Shown: positions 42,788-51,477 of the stretch, piece after piece
How positions within the stretch are numbered: the first letter of the stretch is position 1
Layout of the letters: the number at the start of each line of letters is the position of its first letter
Made by a program: the position numbers and the translations under genes
The notes under the pieces: generated by a model
The model's input: the letters and a program-made list of their open reading frames with translations, nothing else
What the model was told of the DNA's origin: nothing
The model's database searches: none
DNA from: Bacteroidota bacterium
GTDB taxonomy: Bacteria; Bacteroidota; Bacteroidia; NS11-12g; UBA955
DNA length: 64,000 nt
Reading direction: 5' to 3'
NCBI GenBank assembly: GCA_963169345.1
Contig: CAUJCT010000001.1
Location: 37,253-101,252, forward strand

Positions 42788-43171
42788 ATGGCGATGAACA
42801 ATGCAGATATAAAAAGTATAGATGATTATATTGCTTTATGGCCTAAGCAACAGCAAAAGATTTTAAAGGAAATCAGGGCATGTATAAAAACAATTGTTCC
42901 TGAAGCAGAAGAAACCATCAGTTACCAGATGCCAACATATAAATTGGACGGACTCTTGATGCATTTTGCTGTATTTAAAGAACATTACAGTTTATTTCCG
43001 GGGCCTGAACCAATTGAATATTTTGCAACAGATTTAAAATCTTATGAGACTTCAAAAGGTACTATTAAGATACCCATGGAAACAGCAGTACCTGTTCAAT
43101 TAATTGAAAAAATCGTGCTGCATAATTTGGAAAAAAACAGACTAAAGAAATCACTTAGCAAGAAAAAGTAA
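42788..43171 (+). CDS. DUF1801 (YdhG-like) protein
   Basis: A 127-residue protein of the DUF1801 family: 'SIDDYIALWPKQQQKILKEI' helix pair, 'EAEETISYQMPTYKLDG', 'HYSLFPGPEPIEYF' and 'GTIKIPMETAVPVQLIEKIV'. Structures of the family show a compact alpha/beta fold resembling frataxin/YdhG, with no firm biochemical role. It probably forms a short operon with its two neighbours; the next gene starts 2 nt downstream. Confidence 0.88.
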   Translation: MAMNNADIKSIDDYIALWPKQQQKILKEIRACIKTIVPEAEETISYQMPTYKLDGLLMHFAVFKEHYSLFPGPEPIEYFATDLKSYETSKGTIKIPMETAVPVQLIEKIVLHNLEKNRLKKSLSKKK

Positions 43172-43173
43172 TT

Positions 43174-43782
43174 ATGGGATTTTTAGACGCAATAAAGAAA
43201 GCCGCCATGGCATTACTGGGTACCGGCAGTAGTTATACTGCTGATGATTATCTGGAACATATAAAAAGTATTCCAACACTTAAATCTTTAACTCCAGAGG
43301 TGATTGATCAAACAGAGGAAGATGATTTTGGAGTACTTATATACAATCACGTATTTGCACTTGCAGAGGCAGACTCAAACGAAGCTTTCAACCGCAATCT
43401 GACCAAATTAAACGAACCGAGAAAAACTGCCTATATCCTATCTACTGTTTGTGATCAGTTTGTAACAGACATTGATGAAATTGTGGCTGAACATTTTTCA
43501 CTGTTACCGGATTTCCCAAGGACTATGGAGATTGTCAACTGTCCGAGTTTAAAAAGATACTACGAGCAGGTTATTGATTTCATATCTACCAATTACAATG
43601 GTCAATTGCCATTTGACAACAATCCTGAAAATGATTTTGAATCGACACCGGAATATCAATCATTTTCGAAAGCAATGGCACCATTCAACAAAGCGTTTCA
43701 AGATATTTTAGAAGCAGAGAATATCGACAATTATCAAATATTTGTTCGATATGTGAAAGAGAATAAGCACCGCTTTGCTTAA
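43174..43782 (+). CDS. hypothetical cytosolic protein
   Basis: Not recognised. A 202-residue, acidic, helix-rich protein with no signal peptide or membrane segment. It follows DUF1801 by 2 nt, so translation is probably coupled, and overlaps the convergent M43 peptidase gene by 4 nt at the stop codons. No catalytic motif stands out. Confidence 0.75.
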   Translation: MGFLDAIKKAAMALLGTGSSYTADDYLEHIKSIPTLKSLTPEVIDQTEEDDFGVLIYNHVFALAEADSNEAFNRNLTKLNEPRKTAYILSTVCDQFVTDIDEIVAEHFSLLPDFPRTMEIVNCPSLKRYYEQVIDFISTNYNGQLPFDNNPENDFESTPEYQSFSKAMAPFNKAFQDILEAENIDNYQIFVRYVKENKHRFA

Positions 43783-45038
43783 TCCAGAATCACAATTTTT
43801 TCCATTCTGATTTCCTTATTGGTTTCATCATAAACCCGAAGAAAATAAGTACCCGGACATAAATCAAATTGTATTTCACATTCACCGGAAGGGACTGTAA
43901 AATCCTTGAGGTGTCGACCAGACAGGTCAAACAATTGGGCTGAATATACTTCAACATTATAATTAAAAATCCTCATGTAACCTAAGTTTGGATTTGGTCC
44001 GATTAACAATGGGATATATCCTGCAATTTGAGTAGAATTGATTTGAGTGGTATAAAGATGGATTCTCAGTTCGAGCAGAGTTCTTCGCATCAATTCTATT
44101 TGCTTAATTGTAAAACTCGACCGACAGGCATCATCCGAATAGTCCATGAAATTTTCGAGCATATCAGGCATATCGAGATGGGTTTCTATACAAGTATTCA
44201 GAGAATAATCACAAGTAAAATAATTTTGACCATTGACCATTGGTGTATCATCAAGGCCATCATCATATTTGCAAGAATCAGCTAAAACAACTTGTGGATC
44301 GCCTGAAACATGTCGTAAGCCAAGGTAATGACCCACTTCATGTGATAAAGTAGAACTATAATATTGATTAATAAGCAAAGAATAATTAATTACAATACCA
44401 TCCGTTAAGCTATCTCCCCAGTATTCGCTATTCCAGTTACCTGCACCCGGAGGCGCTGTTGCAAATCCGCCGAGATAGACCTGACCATCACTAGCTGCCA
44501 AATTGCATATCCAAATGTTCAGATACTTTTTAGTATTCCATGCATTAAATCCTTCAAGAGAATCAAACTTCATTGTATGTCTTGAAGCATAAGGAGCAGA
44601 TAATTTTGTACCAAAGGTTTTACTGGATTTTCTAATCTCATAACCCAGACTGGGATTGCCTTGTGGATCTTCATCTGCCAGATAAAATTCAATTTTAGTA
44701 TCCCCTACTCTGTTTCTGAAAATTGATCTCATAGATGCTGTATCTGCATTTCTTCTTCTGAAATCTTTATTGATTTCGTTTAATGCCCAGAAAATATTAT
44801 CTGGACTAACGCCCTTTGCGGTACCTGTTGGATTAATAACATGAAAGACTACAGGTATTCTATAAATTGTATCGTAAGTATAGGCGCTGCGTTTAGATGT
44901 ATTGCTGATTTCCAGACAAACCTTTTGATACCAGGCGTCGAAACCCGGTAAAATAGAGTTTCTGTCGTAACCACAAGACTGCGCTGTTAAATAACAGTAA
45001 AAAGCAAATGCACAGTTCAGCAGTACGACCCTTTTCAT
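43779..45038 (-). CDS. secreted M43 (pappalysin-like) zinc metallopeptidase, T9SS substrate
   Basis: A 419-residue exported peptidase. The zinc-binding consensus HExxHxxGxxH is seen as HEVGHYLGLRH, with a Met-turn 'ENFMDYSDDACR' downstream, as in family M43B of Bacteroidota. The last about 80 residues ('GPNPNLGYMRIF', 'LFDLSGRHLKDF', 'GTYFLRVYDETNKEIRMEKI') form a type A T9SS sorting domain, so the enzyme should be secreted or attached to the surface. The -7 box lies 7 nt before ATG. Confidence 0.94.
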   Translation of the reverse strand: MKRVVLLNCAFAFYCYLTAQSCGYDRNSILPGFDAWYQKVCLEISNTSKRSAYTYDTIYRIPVVFHVINPTGTAKGVSPDNIFWALNEINKDFRRRNADTASMRSIFRNRVGDTKIEFYLADEDPQGNPSLGYEIRKSSKTFGTKLSAPYASRHTMKFDSLEGFNAWNTKKYLNIWICNLAASDGQVYLGGFATAPPGAGNWNSEYWGDSLTDGIVINYSLLINQYYSSTLSHEVGHYLGLRHVSGDPQVVLADSCKYDDGLDDTPMVNGQNYFTCDYSLNTCIETHLDMPDMLENFMDYSDDACRSSFTIKQIELMRRTLLELRIHLYTTQINSTQIAGYIPLLIGPNPNLGYMRIFNYNVEVYSAQLFDLSGRHLKDFTVPSGECEIQFDLCPGTYFLRVYDETNKEIRMEKIVILD

Positions 45039-45045
45039 AGTTATA

Positions 45046-45053
45046 CGAAAATA
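45046..45053 (-). promoter_or_regulatory. -7 box for M43 peptidase gene
   Basis: TATTTTCG on the minus strand (TAnnTTYG), 7 nt before ATG 45038. Confidence 0.5.
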
Positions 45054-45148
45054 CTCTTTTTAAAGATACGATGCACTTATAATTATATAAAAGTGAATTC
45101 GAATTTTGCGCTAAGGGCTTTTCTATATAACTGTCAAAAGCAATCAAA

Positions 45149-45703
45149 TTAGAATTTAAACCCTATATGCACGGTTGGAAAAATACTCCACTTCGCCTGT
45201 TTATAGCCCGTGTTTTCAAATTGAACTGAATTTAACTTATTATTATAATCTAAGCTTGCCCATGGAGTCAGATAAAGACCTTTGGGAAATAATGAATCAG
45301 ACTTTTTAAAAGGAAACCATCTGTAACCTGCATGAATTCCAATACTTCCAACTTTAGATACGGCAGTTTCACCGGATTGAACATGACATATTTTATTCTC
45401 GACATAACCCATTCCGATTCCTGCAAACACAGTTTCTTTTGCATTAACAAGACGATTGAATTTCAAACCTAATCCAGATGAATAAATAGAGTATCCATCA
45501 TTAGGTCCATATCCCTTAGGTTGTTCTATAGCAAATACACCAAGATCAGTTCTCCATTTTTGTTTTACATAAATTAAATGCAGTGAATACCCTTTTAAGG
45601 CATAAGCAATTGGATCCACTTCAAGTTCAATGCGCTGATTTTTCTGAGCAAACGCTTCCCCGGTCATCATCAAACTGATGATTAAAATTATCAAATGTTT
45701 CAT
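45149..45703 (-). CDS. putative outer-membrane beta-barrel protein
   Basis: A 184-residue exported protein with a signal peptide (LIILIISLMMTGEAFAQ). Its short alternating strands, conserved glycines ('GIGMGYVENK', 'GSIGIHAGYRWFPF') and C-terminal Phe (VHIGFKF) suggest a small outer-membrane beta-barrel. Ligand unknown. It lies 13 nt downstream of the SRPBCC gene and is probably co-transcribed with it. Confidence 0.72.
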   Translation of the reverse strand: MKHLIILIISLMMTGEAFAQKNQRIELEVDPIAYALKGYSLHLIYVKQKWRTDLGVFAIEQPKGYGPNDGYSIYSSGLGLKFNRLVNAKETVFAGIGMGYVENKICHVQSGETAVSKVGSIGIHAGYRWFPFKKSDSLFPKGLYLTPWASLDYNNKLNSVQFENTGYKQAKWSIFPTVHIGFKF

Positions 45704-45716
45704 TTAAATTAATTAA

Positions 45717-46154
45717 TTATTTTTCTGCAAGTCGTTTGATGGCCTGATTCATCAGAATGAATTTCTCCTTAGTTTCTTCACCAATTTTTTTAAATATAAT
45801 ACCTGCCAAAATCCCTTTAAATCTTTCGCCATGAGACAATTTAACGAATCCTTCACCGGCATATTCAATTTTAAAATAGTGATTCCCATCAAATATACCA
45901 GGCATCCACAAGTGCCCCAGCCAGTCGAAATACTGATGTTCTATGACGGTCTTAACAGTTGGTTTAAATGTGATTGTACCTTTGCCATTTTTCATCACAT
46001 TGATCAGCTTTTCACCCACTGCAATTTTGCCGGTCATGCTCACTATGAAAGGATTCCAGTCTTTGTAATTTGCAGTATCCGTTAAAATATTCCAAACGGT
46101 TTGTTTATCAGATTGAATGATAATTTCAGTATGTATTTCCAGTTGTTTTTTCAT
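45717..46154 (-). CDS. SRPBCC family protein (polyketide cyclase-like)
   Basis: A 145-residue START-like protein: 'TEIIIQSDKQTVWNILTDTA', 'YKDWNPFIVSMTG', 'GTITFKPTVKTVIEHQYFDW' and a C-terminal helix. It belongs to a different SRPBCC branch from the AHSA1-like protein at 30682. A hydrophobic-ligand role is inferred from the fold. An exact -7 box ends 4 nt before ATG. Confidence 0.85.
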   Translation of the reverse strand: MKKQLEIHTEIIIQSDKQTVWNILTDTANYKDWNPFIVSMTGKIAVGEKLINVMKNGKGTITFKPTVKTVIEHQYFDWLGHLWMPGIFDGNHYFKIEYAGEGFVKLSHGERFKGILAGIIFKKIGEETKEKFILMNQAIKRLAEK

Positions 46155-46158
46155 GATG

Positions 46159-46166
46159 CAAAACTA
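46159..46166 (-). promoter_or_regulatory. -7 box for SRPBCC gene
   Basis: TAGTTTTG on the minus strand, exact consensus, ends 4 nt before ATG 46154. Confidence 0.55.
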
Positions 46167-46199
46167 GAATCATCTGTTGAATCAAAACGTTAACAATTG

Positions 46200-46781
46200 T
46201 TAAGATTTTTCATCTTTCAGTCTTTTTCTGATTCTGCTCAATGATACATGGGTGATCCCCAGATATGATGCTATGATATGCTGAGGCACTCTTTGCAACA
46301 AGTCTTTATTCTGCATTTCAAATTTCCTGTAGCGTTCTTCAGGACTATCTAAAATGAAAGAAGACAGGATCATTTGTGAATTAATAAACCTCTGCTCGGC
46401 GACTTTCCTTGTCAGTACATTCACTTTTGGCACCGTTTCATAAAGCATTTCCATTTTCTCTTTTGTTATGACCAATATTTCGCTGTCCTCGAGAGTTTCC
46501 AATGTTTGAATGCTTGGCGTTTGTCTGAGAAAGCTATCATAACTCGACCCAAATAAATTTTCTTTAAAAATAAATCCAGTGATTTCCTCGCCATCTTTAG
46601 TGTAATACAGTCGAATCAGACCTTTTAAAACGAAGTACAGTTCATTTGCAATCTTTCCTTCTTCAACCAGTTTATATTTTTTAGGAACTTGCCGAAACAC
46701 AAATTGACTTTCGACCATATCCAGTTCCTTTTCAGTAAAAGGCACAATTTGGCTGAGTAATTGTCTAAATGCTGGATACAT
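46200..46781 (-). CDS. Crp/Fnr-family transcriptional regulator
   Basis: A 193-residue regulator. The N-terminal cyclic-nucleotide-binding-like domain spans about 15-120 ('YKLVEEGKIANELYFVLKGL', 'EITGFIFKENLFG'). The C-terminal HTH is at about 160-190 ('VPQHIIASYLGITHVSLSRI'). Residues that bind cAMP in CRP are not clearly kept, and no Fe-S cysteines are present, as in many Bacteroidota homologues of unknown signal. Downstream is the SRPBCC gene, 45 nt away. Confidence 0.9.
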   Translation of the reverse strand: MYPAFRQLLSQIVPFTEKELDMVESQFVFRQVPKKYKLVEEGKIANELYFVLKGLIRLYYTKDGEEITGFIFKENLFGSSYDSFLRQTPSIQTLETLEDSEILVITKEKMEMLYETVPKVNVLTRKVAEQRFINSQMILSSFILDSPEERYRKFEMQNKDLLQRVPQHIIASYLGITHVSLSRIRKRLKDEKS

Positions 46782-46811
46782 TGAAACAAATTAAATATAA
46801 AAAAATCAAAA

Positions 46812-47213
46812 TTAAAGTATCGGCTGAGCAAAAGCAATGATGTGTCCGTCAGGATCAGCAAAATAACAGACCTTATCTCCCCAATCTCTATCCTCAAGCG
46901 GACTAATCAATTGCGCGCCCATTGCCCGAGCATGCTGGTATTCGGATTCTATATCATCCACCAGACAATACAATTCACAGCGAGGAATTCCATTTCCAAT
47001 AGCAGGATGAGGTAAATGCTCTGAAAGTATTTTCGCCATCCCATCATTCGTCATAAGACCGAGTTTAAGTCCGGAGGACAATACAAATTCTGTCATTCCC
47101 GGAACATTTAAAACAGGTTCCATTCTAAACAGTTTAGAATAAAACTCTGTGCTTCTGTTCTGAATCTGCACATATAAAATGCACAAAGCAGAATGGATTT
47201 GAATGGCTTTCAT
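46812..47213 (-). CDS. VOC (glyoxalase/bleomycin resistance-like) family protein
   Basis: A 133-residue vicinal-oxygen-chelate protein with the two beta-alpha-beta-beta-beta modules: 'STEFYSKLFRMEPVLNVPGM' in the first, 'ARAMGAQLISPLEDRDWGDK' and 'CYFADPDGHIIAFAQP' in the second. The terminal 'DPDGHIIAF' is the family hallmark. Substrate unknown. It lies 30 nt upstream of the Crp/Fnr-like gene on the same strand. Confidence 0.9.
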   Translation of the reverse strand: MKAIQIHSALCILYVQIQNRSTEFYSKLFRMEPVLNVPGMTEFVLSSGLKLGLMTNDGMAKILSEHLPHPAIGNGIPRCELYCLVDDIESEYQHARAMGAQLISPLEDRDWGDKVCYFADPDGHIIAFAQPIL

Positions 47214-47253
47214 TGTGTCATACAGATTTAAACCTATTCGGTTTTAACCATTA

Positions 47254-48486
47254 TCAGAGTTCTATTTCAACCTGATTTCTGAGCAAATCATCAATGGTTT
47301 CACGTTTTCTTATCAGATGCGCTTTGCCATTATAGATAAAGACTTCTGCAGGACGGAAACGCGAGTTATAGTTGGATGACATACTGAAACCATAGGCACC
47401 GGCATTGTGGAAAGCCAGTATATCACCTTCTCTTACTTCATTGAGTTTGCGGTCCCATCCAAAAGTATCGGTTTCACATATATAACCCACAACTGCATAA
47501 ATTCTCTCAATACCTCCCGGGTTGCTTAAATTGGTAATTTTGTGATAAGCATCGTACAACATAGGACGAATCAGGTGATTCAATCCGCTGTCGACACCGG
47601 CAAACATAGTACTGGTGGTTTGTTTCACCACATTGGTCTTTACCAGGAAATAACCAGATTCACTGACTAAAAATTTACCTGGTTCAAACCACAATTCAAG
47701 TTCACGCCCGTATTGCTTGCAAAAATCTTTAAATCTTTCTGCTATTTTACTTCCAATATCATTGATATCAGTAGTTACATCGGCTTCTTTATAACCAACT
47801 TTAAAGCCACTGCCAAAATCCATATAGCGCAAATCCTTGAAATCCTGAGCAGCTTCAAAGAGCAATTCAGCTCCGCGAATAAATACTTCAGCATCCAGGA
47901 TATCGCTGCCGGTATGCATGTGCAAGCCTTCAACATTGATATCGTATAGTTTTACAACACGTGCTACATGACGCAACTGGTAATAAGAAATTCCAAATTT
48001 TGAGTCGATATGACCGGTAGAAATTTTGTGGTTACCACCTGCTAAAATATGAGGATTTACGCGAATGCAAACTGGAATACTCTTACCGTATTTTGCTCCA
48101 AATTGTTCCAGTATAGAGATGTTGTCAATATTGATTTTGACACCCTCTTTAACTGCCATATCAATTTCTTCCATGCTAACACCATTAGGTGTATATAGTA
48201 TTTGCGAAGGTTCGAAGCCAGCTTTTAGTCCAAGCCAAACTTCCTGAATAGACACTGCATCCAAACCTGCACCGAGTTTCTTCATGTACTTGAGAACAGT
48301 CAGGTTAGAAAGCGCCTTACAAGCGTAATGCAAACCTAATTTAACACCAGGAAAGGCATTGTTGAGCCTTTCGTACTGTTCGCGCATCTTATCTGCACTG
48401 TAGACATAAAGAGGCGAACCAAATTCTTCGACGGTATTCAAAACATCTACGCCGTCTAATTGGTATCTTCCGTTAATCAATTCCAT
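47254..48486 (-). CDS. lysA: diaminopimelate decarboxylase
   Basis: A 410-residue fold-type III PLP enzyme, the last step of lysine synthesis (meso-diaminopimelate to lysine). PLP binds Lys57 in 'LHYACKALSN'; 'MHTGSDI' and 'FGSGFKVGY' line the phosphate site; 'VGYICETDTFG' carries the catalytic Cys and Glu from the partner subunit. Normal length. It is monocistronic with a -7 box 7 nt before ATG and a long repeat region upstream. Confidence 0.96.
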   Translation of the reverse strand: MELINGRYQLDGVDVLNTVEEFGSPLYVYSADKMREQYERLNNAFPGVKLGLHYACKALSNLTVLKYMKKLGAGLDAVSIQEVWLGLKAGFEPSQILYTPNGVSMEEIDMAVKEGVKINIDNISILEQFGAKYGKSIPVCIRVNPHILAGGNHKISTGHIDSKFGISYYQLRHVARVVKLYDINVEGLHMHTGSDILDAEVFIRGAELLFEAAQDFKDLRYMDFGSGFKVGYKEADVTTDINDIGSKIAERFKDFCKQYGRELELWFEPGKFLVSESGYFLVKTNVVKQTTSTMFAGVDSGLNHLIRPMLYDAYHKITNLSNPGGIERIYAVVGYICETDTFGWDRKLNEVREGDILAFHNAGAYGFSMSSNYNSRFRPAEVFIYNGKAHLIRKRETIDDLLRNQVEIEL

Positions 48487-48493
48487 GATGTCG

Positions 48494-48501
48494 CGAAAAT
48501 A
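48494..48501 (-). promoter_or_regulatory. -7 box for lysA
   Basis: TATTTTCG on the minus strand (TAnnTTYG), 7 nt before the lysA ATG. Confidence 0.5.
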
Positions 48502-48528
48502 AAGAATTAAAGTGAAAGAAATTAAAAT

Positions 48529-48681
48529 GTTGAGTCGTTGAGAGGTTAAGTCGTTAAGGCGTTAAGATTATCGAAAATCTTTAAGCTTTCCTTTATCTCA
48601 GACCCAGAGGGACAACAGTTTCATAGAAATAAACAAACGGAATAAATCACACCAAACAACAAATTTGTCCCATTCCGCGCC
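48529..48681. repeat. mixed repeats upstream of lysA
   Basis: 48529-48567 holds GTTGAGTCG/GTTAAGTCG 9-mers. 48601-48630 is a degenerate copy of the 32-bp core of the array at 34663 (AGAGGGACAACAGTTTCATA), followed by AAATAAACAAACGG, which recalls that array's 17-nt spacer. No gene. Confidence 0.8.
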
Positions 48682-49177
48682 TTCCGTTTGCGCAAGTAAA
48701 CCCTTGCAGTGTCAAAGAAACGGGTTAAGTCGTTGAGTTGTTAAGTCGTTAAGTCGTAATGCTTATCGATAGCATTATAATTTTCCTCAACCCATCTGTG
48801 GGTTCCGTTTGCGCAAGCAAACATTTGCCGTGATGAAAACAAATAATTTTCTGTGTATTTTGCGTGTTCTTTCCTTGTTCTGCGACCTACCAAACGTTGA
48901 CATCTGTGAATTCCGTTTGCACAAGTAAACCCTTGCCGTGTCAAAGAAACGGGTTAAGTCGTTGAGTTGTTAAGTCGTTAAGTCGTAATGCTTATCGATA
49001 GCATTATAATTTTCCTCAACTCATCTGTGGGTTCCGTTTGCGCAAGCAAACAATTGCCGTGACGAAAACAAATAATTTTCTGTGTATTTTGCGTGTTCTT
49101 TCCTTGTTCTGCGACCTACCAAACGTTGACATCTGTGAATTCCGTTTGCGCAAGCAAACCCTTACCGTGTCAAAGGC
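48682..49177. repeat. 229-bp tandem duplication with GTTTGC-GCAA-GCAAAC hairpins
   Basis: Two full copies (48682-48910, 48911-49139) and the start of a third (49140 on) are in exact 229-bp register. Each copy includes a GTTAAGTCG run and two instances of a TTCCGTTTGCGCAAGCAAAC-like word, whose core is a 6-bp stem with a GCAA tetraloop; five instances in all (48682, 48813, 48911, 49033, 49140). The track ORFs 48741..48944 and 49038..49301 are translations of this repeat. 49178-49387 holds another TCTGTGTGATCAGCGTGTTC-type word and then AT-rich sequence. Confidence 0.92.
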
Positions 49178-49387
49178 AAAACTTTTTCTGTGTGATCAGC
49201 GTGTTCTCTCCTTGTTCTGCGTTCTACAACCTAACTTTTATGATGTAATAATCCAAAGAAATGGGGGTAATAACAATGAAAGTTTATTCCATTATACCTG
49301 ATATTGATCAAGAAATTTATCAGGTTTTAATGCTGTAAAATACCTCATAGTTTTACCATAAAAATTACCGAAATTGCGACTGATTTG

Positions 49388-49798
49388 ATGAAGCGAATAC
49401 TTGCGATTGATTATGGCATGCGAAGAGTTGGGCTGGCGGTTACTGACCTTATGCAAATGATTGCTCAACCTCTGGATACCATCGATAACCGAAATATCAT
49501 CGATTATCTTAAAGCCTACATGCAAAAAGAACCGGTAGAGACCATTGTCTTAGGCGAACCGAAAGATTTAAGCGGAATGGATACTGATTCCAGTGAAGGG
49601 GTCAGACAATTTAAAACAAAACTTCAGGAATTATTTCCTGCTATTCCTGTGGTTATGGTGGATGAAAGATTAACCAGTCGCATGGCTAAACAAACACTCA
49701 TAGATGCCGGTTATAAAAAAAGCGACAGAAGAAATAAAAAACTTGTGGATACAGTTGCTGCGGCATTAATTTTGCAAACTTATTTGGAAACGAAATGA
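49388..49798 (+). CDS. ruvX: RuvX/YqgF Holliday-junction resolvase-like protein
   Basis: A 136-residue RNase H-fold protein of the YqgF family, linked to 16S rRNA 5'-end processing and possibly Holliday-junction resolution. Seen: '[17 protein letters not shown]' with the first Asp, '[13 protein letters not shown]', '[13 protein letters not shown]' and a C-terminal '[16 protein letters not shown]' with the last Asp. ATG 49388 is chosen over the TTG one codon earlier. First gene of a five-gene operon; its stop overlaps the def start by 4 nt. Confidence 0.94.
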   Translation: MKRILAIDYGMRRVGLAVTDLMQMIAQPLDTIDNRNIIDYLKAYMQKEPVETIVLGEPKDLSGMDTDSSEGVRQFKTKLQELFPAIPVVMVDERLTSRMAKQTLIDAGYKKSDRRNKKLVDTVAAALILQTYLETK

Positions 49799-50346
49799 TT
49801 CTACCGATATACGCATACGGAAGTCCGGTTTTAAGAAAAGTAGGACAAGATATAACTCCCGACTATCCGGGCTTAAAGGAACTGATAGACAACATGTACG
49901 AAACCATGTATGAAAGCGATGGCATTGGTCTGGCTGCTCCTCAGATAGGTTTACCAATTCGATTGTTTGTTATAGATGGTAGTCCGATTGAAGATATAGA
50001 ACCAAAAGGATTCAAGCAGACTTTTATCAATGCCCGCATTGTTGAAGAATGGGGAGAGCCCTGGAAATATGAAGAAGGTTGTCTGAGTATACCCAATATC
50101 AGAGAAAGTGTGTCGCGTATGCCCGAACTCACCATTCGTTTTATGGATGAGAATTTTAAAGAGCATGAGAAGACCTATAAAGGCATGGCTGCTCGTATTA
50201 TTCAGCACGAGTACGACCATATTGAAGGTAAATTATTTGTCGACCATATCAATCCTTTAAAGCGCAATTTGCTCAAGGGTAAGCTCAACAATATCAGTAT
50301 TGGAAAAGTTGAACATCATTATAAGATGAGATTCCCTAAAAAATGA
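49795..50346 (+). CDS. def: peptide deformylase
   Basis: A 183-residue metalloenzyme that removes the formyl group from new proteins. All three motifs are present: '[10 protein letters not shown]' (GxGxAAxQ), 'EEGCLSIP' (EGCLS, metal Cys) and '[12 protein letters not shown]' (HExxH, two metal His and catalytic Glu). It overlaps ruvX and the next gene by 4 nt each (ATGA), so translation of the three is coupled. Confidence 0.97.
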   Translation: MILPIYAYGSPVLRKVGQDITPDYPGLKELIDNMYETMYESDGIGLAAPQIGLPIRLFVIDGSPIEDIEPKGFKQTFINARIVEEWGEPWKYEEGCLSIPNIRESVSRMPELTIRFMDENFKEHEKTYKGMAARIIQHEYDHIEGKLFVDHINPLKRNLLKGKLNNISIGKVEHHYKMRFPKK

Positions 50347-50705
50347 TACCTAATCATCAAAGCGACCCTGACAGAAAACAGAGATGGCAGGACATACTCG
50401 AATTTATGAGGCAGAGGTTTGGCAAAAACCCTTCCATGGATGCCCTGTTATTTGTCATTGGCATGAGAGAATTAGGCCATTTAAAGGAAAAACCTTTTAA
50501 AAAAGACGAAAAAGTTGGATTAATGCACATTGCCACCTGCAAAATACTCAGCTATTCCGGGCATTATGAATTGCGAGGAATGGATGAAGATGGCTGGCCA
50601 CATTGGGATTTGGTAAAACCATTGCCGGATATGTCATTATTGGAACAAGAAACTTATATTCGCGAACACATCATAGAATATTTCATTAACGAACAGATCA
50701 TATGA
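50343..50705 (+). CDS. conserved hypothetical protein in ruvX-def operon
   Basis: A 120-residue cytosolic protein I cannot assign to a named family. It opens with a basic helix ([19 protein letters not shown]), contains '[15 protein letters not shown]' and '[20 protein letters not shown]', and ends in a charged helix. Similar hypotheticals follow def in other Bacteroidota, to my recollection. ATGA overlaps on both sides place it firmly in the operon. Confidence 0.8.
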   Translation: MIPNHQSDPDRKQRWQDILEFMRQRFGKNPSMDALLFVIGMRELGHLKEKPFKKDEKVGLMHIATCKILSYSGHYELRGMDEDGWPHWDLVKPLPDMSLLEQETYIREHIIEYFINEQII

Positions 50706-51466
50706 AACTCTTTTTAAATCAAATCGGCATTGCATCAATTGCCATTCTTTTTGCCACTGCTACCTGTAACAACAGCGCCAGTACTGAAACCGAAACTACT
50801 GAAGCAACAGCAACTTCAGAAGAAATGACCGCTATGGAAATGGCTGCCCCCGCTCCTGCTCCCACCGATTCAGTTTCAAAAGTTCAACTGGATACAGTAG
50901 CTATAGAAACATCTTTGGGTACCATTACACTTGTATTGTTTGAAGAAACACCATTGCACAAAGCCAATTTTTTAAAGCTTTGCAAAGAAAAATATTATGA
51001 TGGCTTGTTGTTTCACAGAGTCATTCCTGGTTTCATGATTCAAGGTGGTGACCCAAACAGCAAAACAGCTAAACCTGGTCAAATGCTGGGCAATGGTGGT
51101 CCAAACTACACCATTCCAGCAGAATTCAATTCAAATTTACATCATAAAAGAGGTGCATTAGCTGCTGCCAGAACTGAAAATCCTGCAAAAGCCAGCTCTG
51201 GTTCTCAATTCTATATTTGCCATGGCTCACCATTTGAACTGGACATGAATTATACTGTCTATGGACAGACTATTGCCGGTTTCGAAGTTATTGACGCTAT
51301 TGCCAATGCTCAAAGAGACAGATTTGACCGTCCTTTAAATGATATCAAAATCATCAAAACTACGATCAAACCAAAGCATACAGATGCTCCGGCTAAAACT
51401 GACAAAACTGCTTCTGACAGCACTTCAAAGTCAAAGCCTGCTAAGAAATCCAAAAAATCTAAGTAA
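50702..51466 (+). CDS. cyclophilin-type peptidyl-prolyl isomerase, exported
   Basis: A 254-residue exported cyclophilin. A hydrophobic N-terminus ends in TATC, a weak lipobox, followed by an acidic Thr/Glu/Ala-rich linker. The catalytic domain (about 65-220) has 'FHRVIPGFMIQGGDPNSK' with the catalytic Arg and 'ASSGSQFYICHG'. The last 30 residues are Lys/Ser-rich. It catalyses proline isomerisation, probably helping protein folding in the periplasm. A related cyclophilin gene follows after 11 nt. Confidence 0.93.
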   Translation: MKLFLNQIGIASIAILFATATCNNSASTETETTEATATSEEMTAMEMAAPAPAPTDSVSKVQLDTVAIETSLGTITLVLFEETPLHKANFLKLCKEKYYDGLLFHRVIPGFMIQGGDPNSKTAKPGQMLGNGGPNYTIPAEFNSNLHHKRGALAAARTENPAKASSGSQFYICHGSPFELDMNYTVYGQTIAGFEVIDAIANAQRDRFDRPLNDIKIIKTTIKPKHTDAPAKTDKTASDSTSKSKPAKKSKKSK

Positions 51467-51477
51467 TCTTTAATAAG

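Noticed and set aside
48741-49301. ORFs 48741..48944 (minus) and 49038..49301 (plus)
   Set aside because: Both are read from the 229-bp tandem repeat and its hairpin words, including similar peptides on both strands; no promoter or conserved domain.
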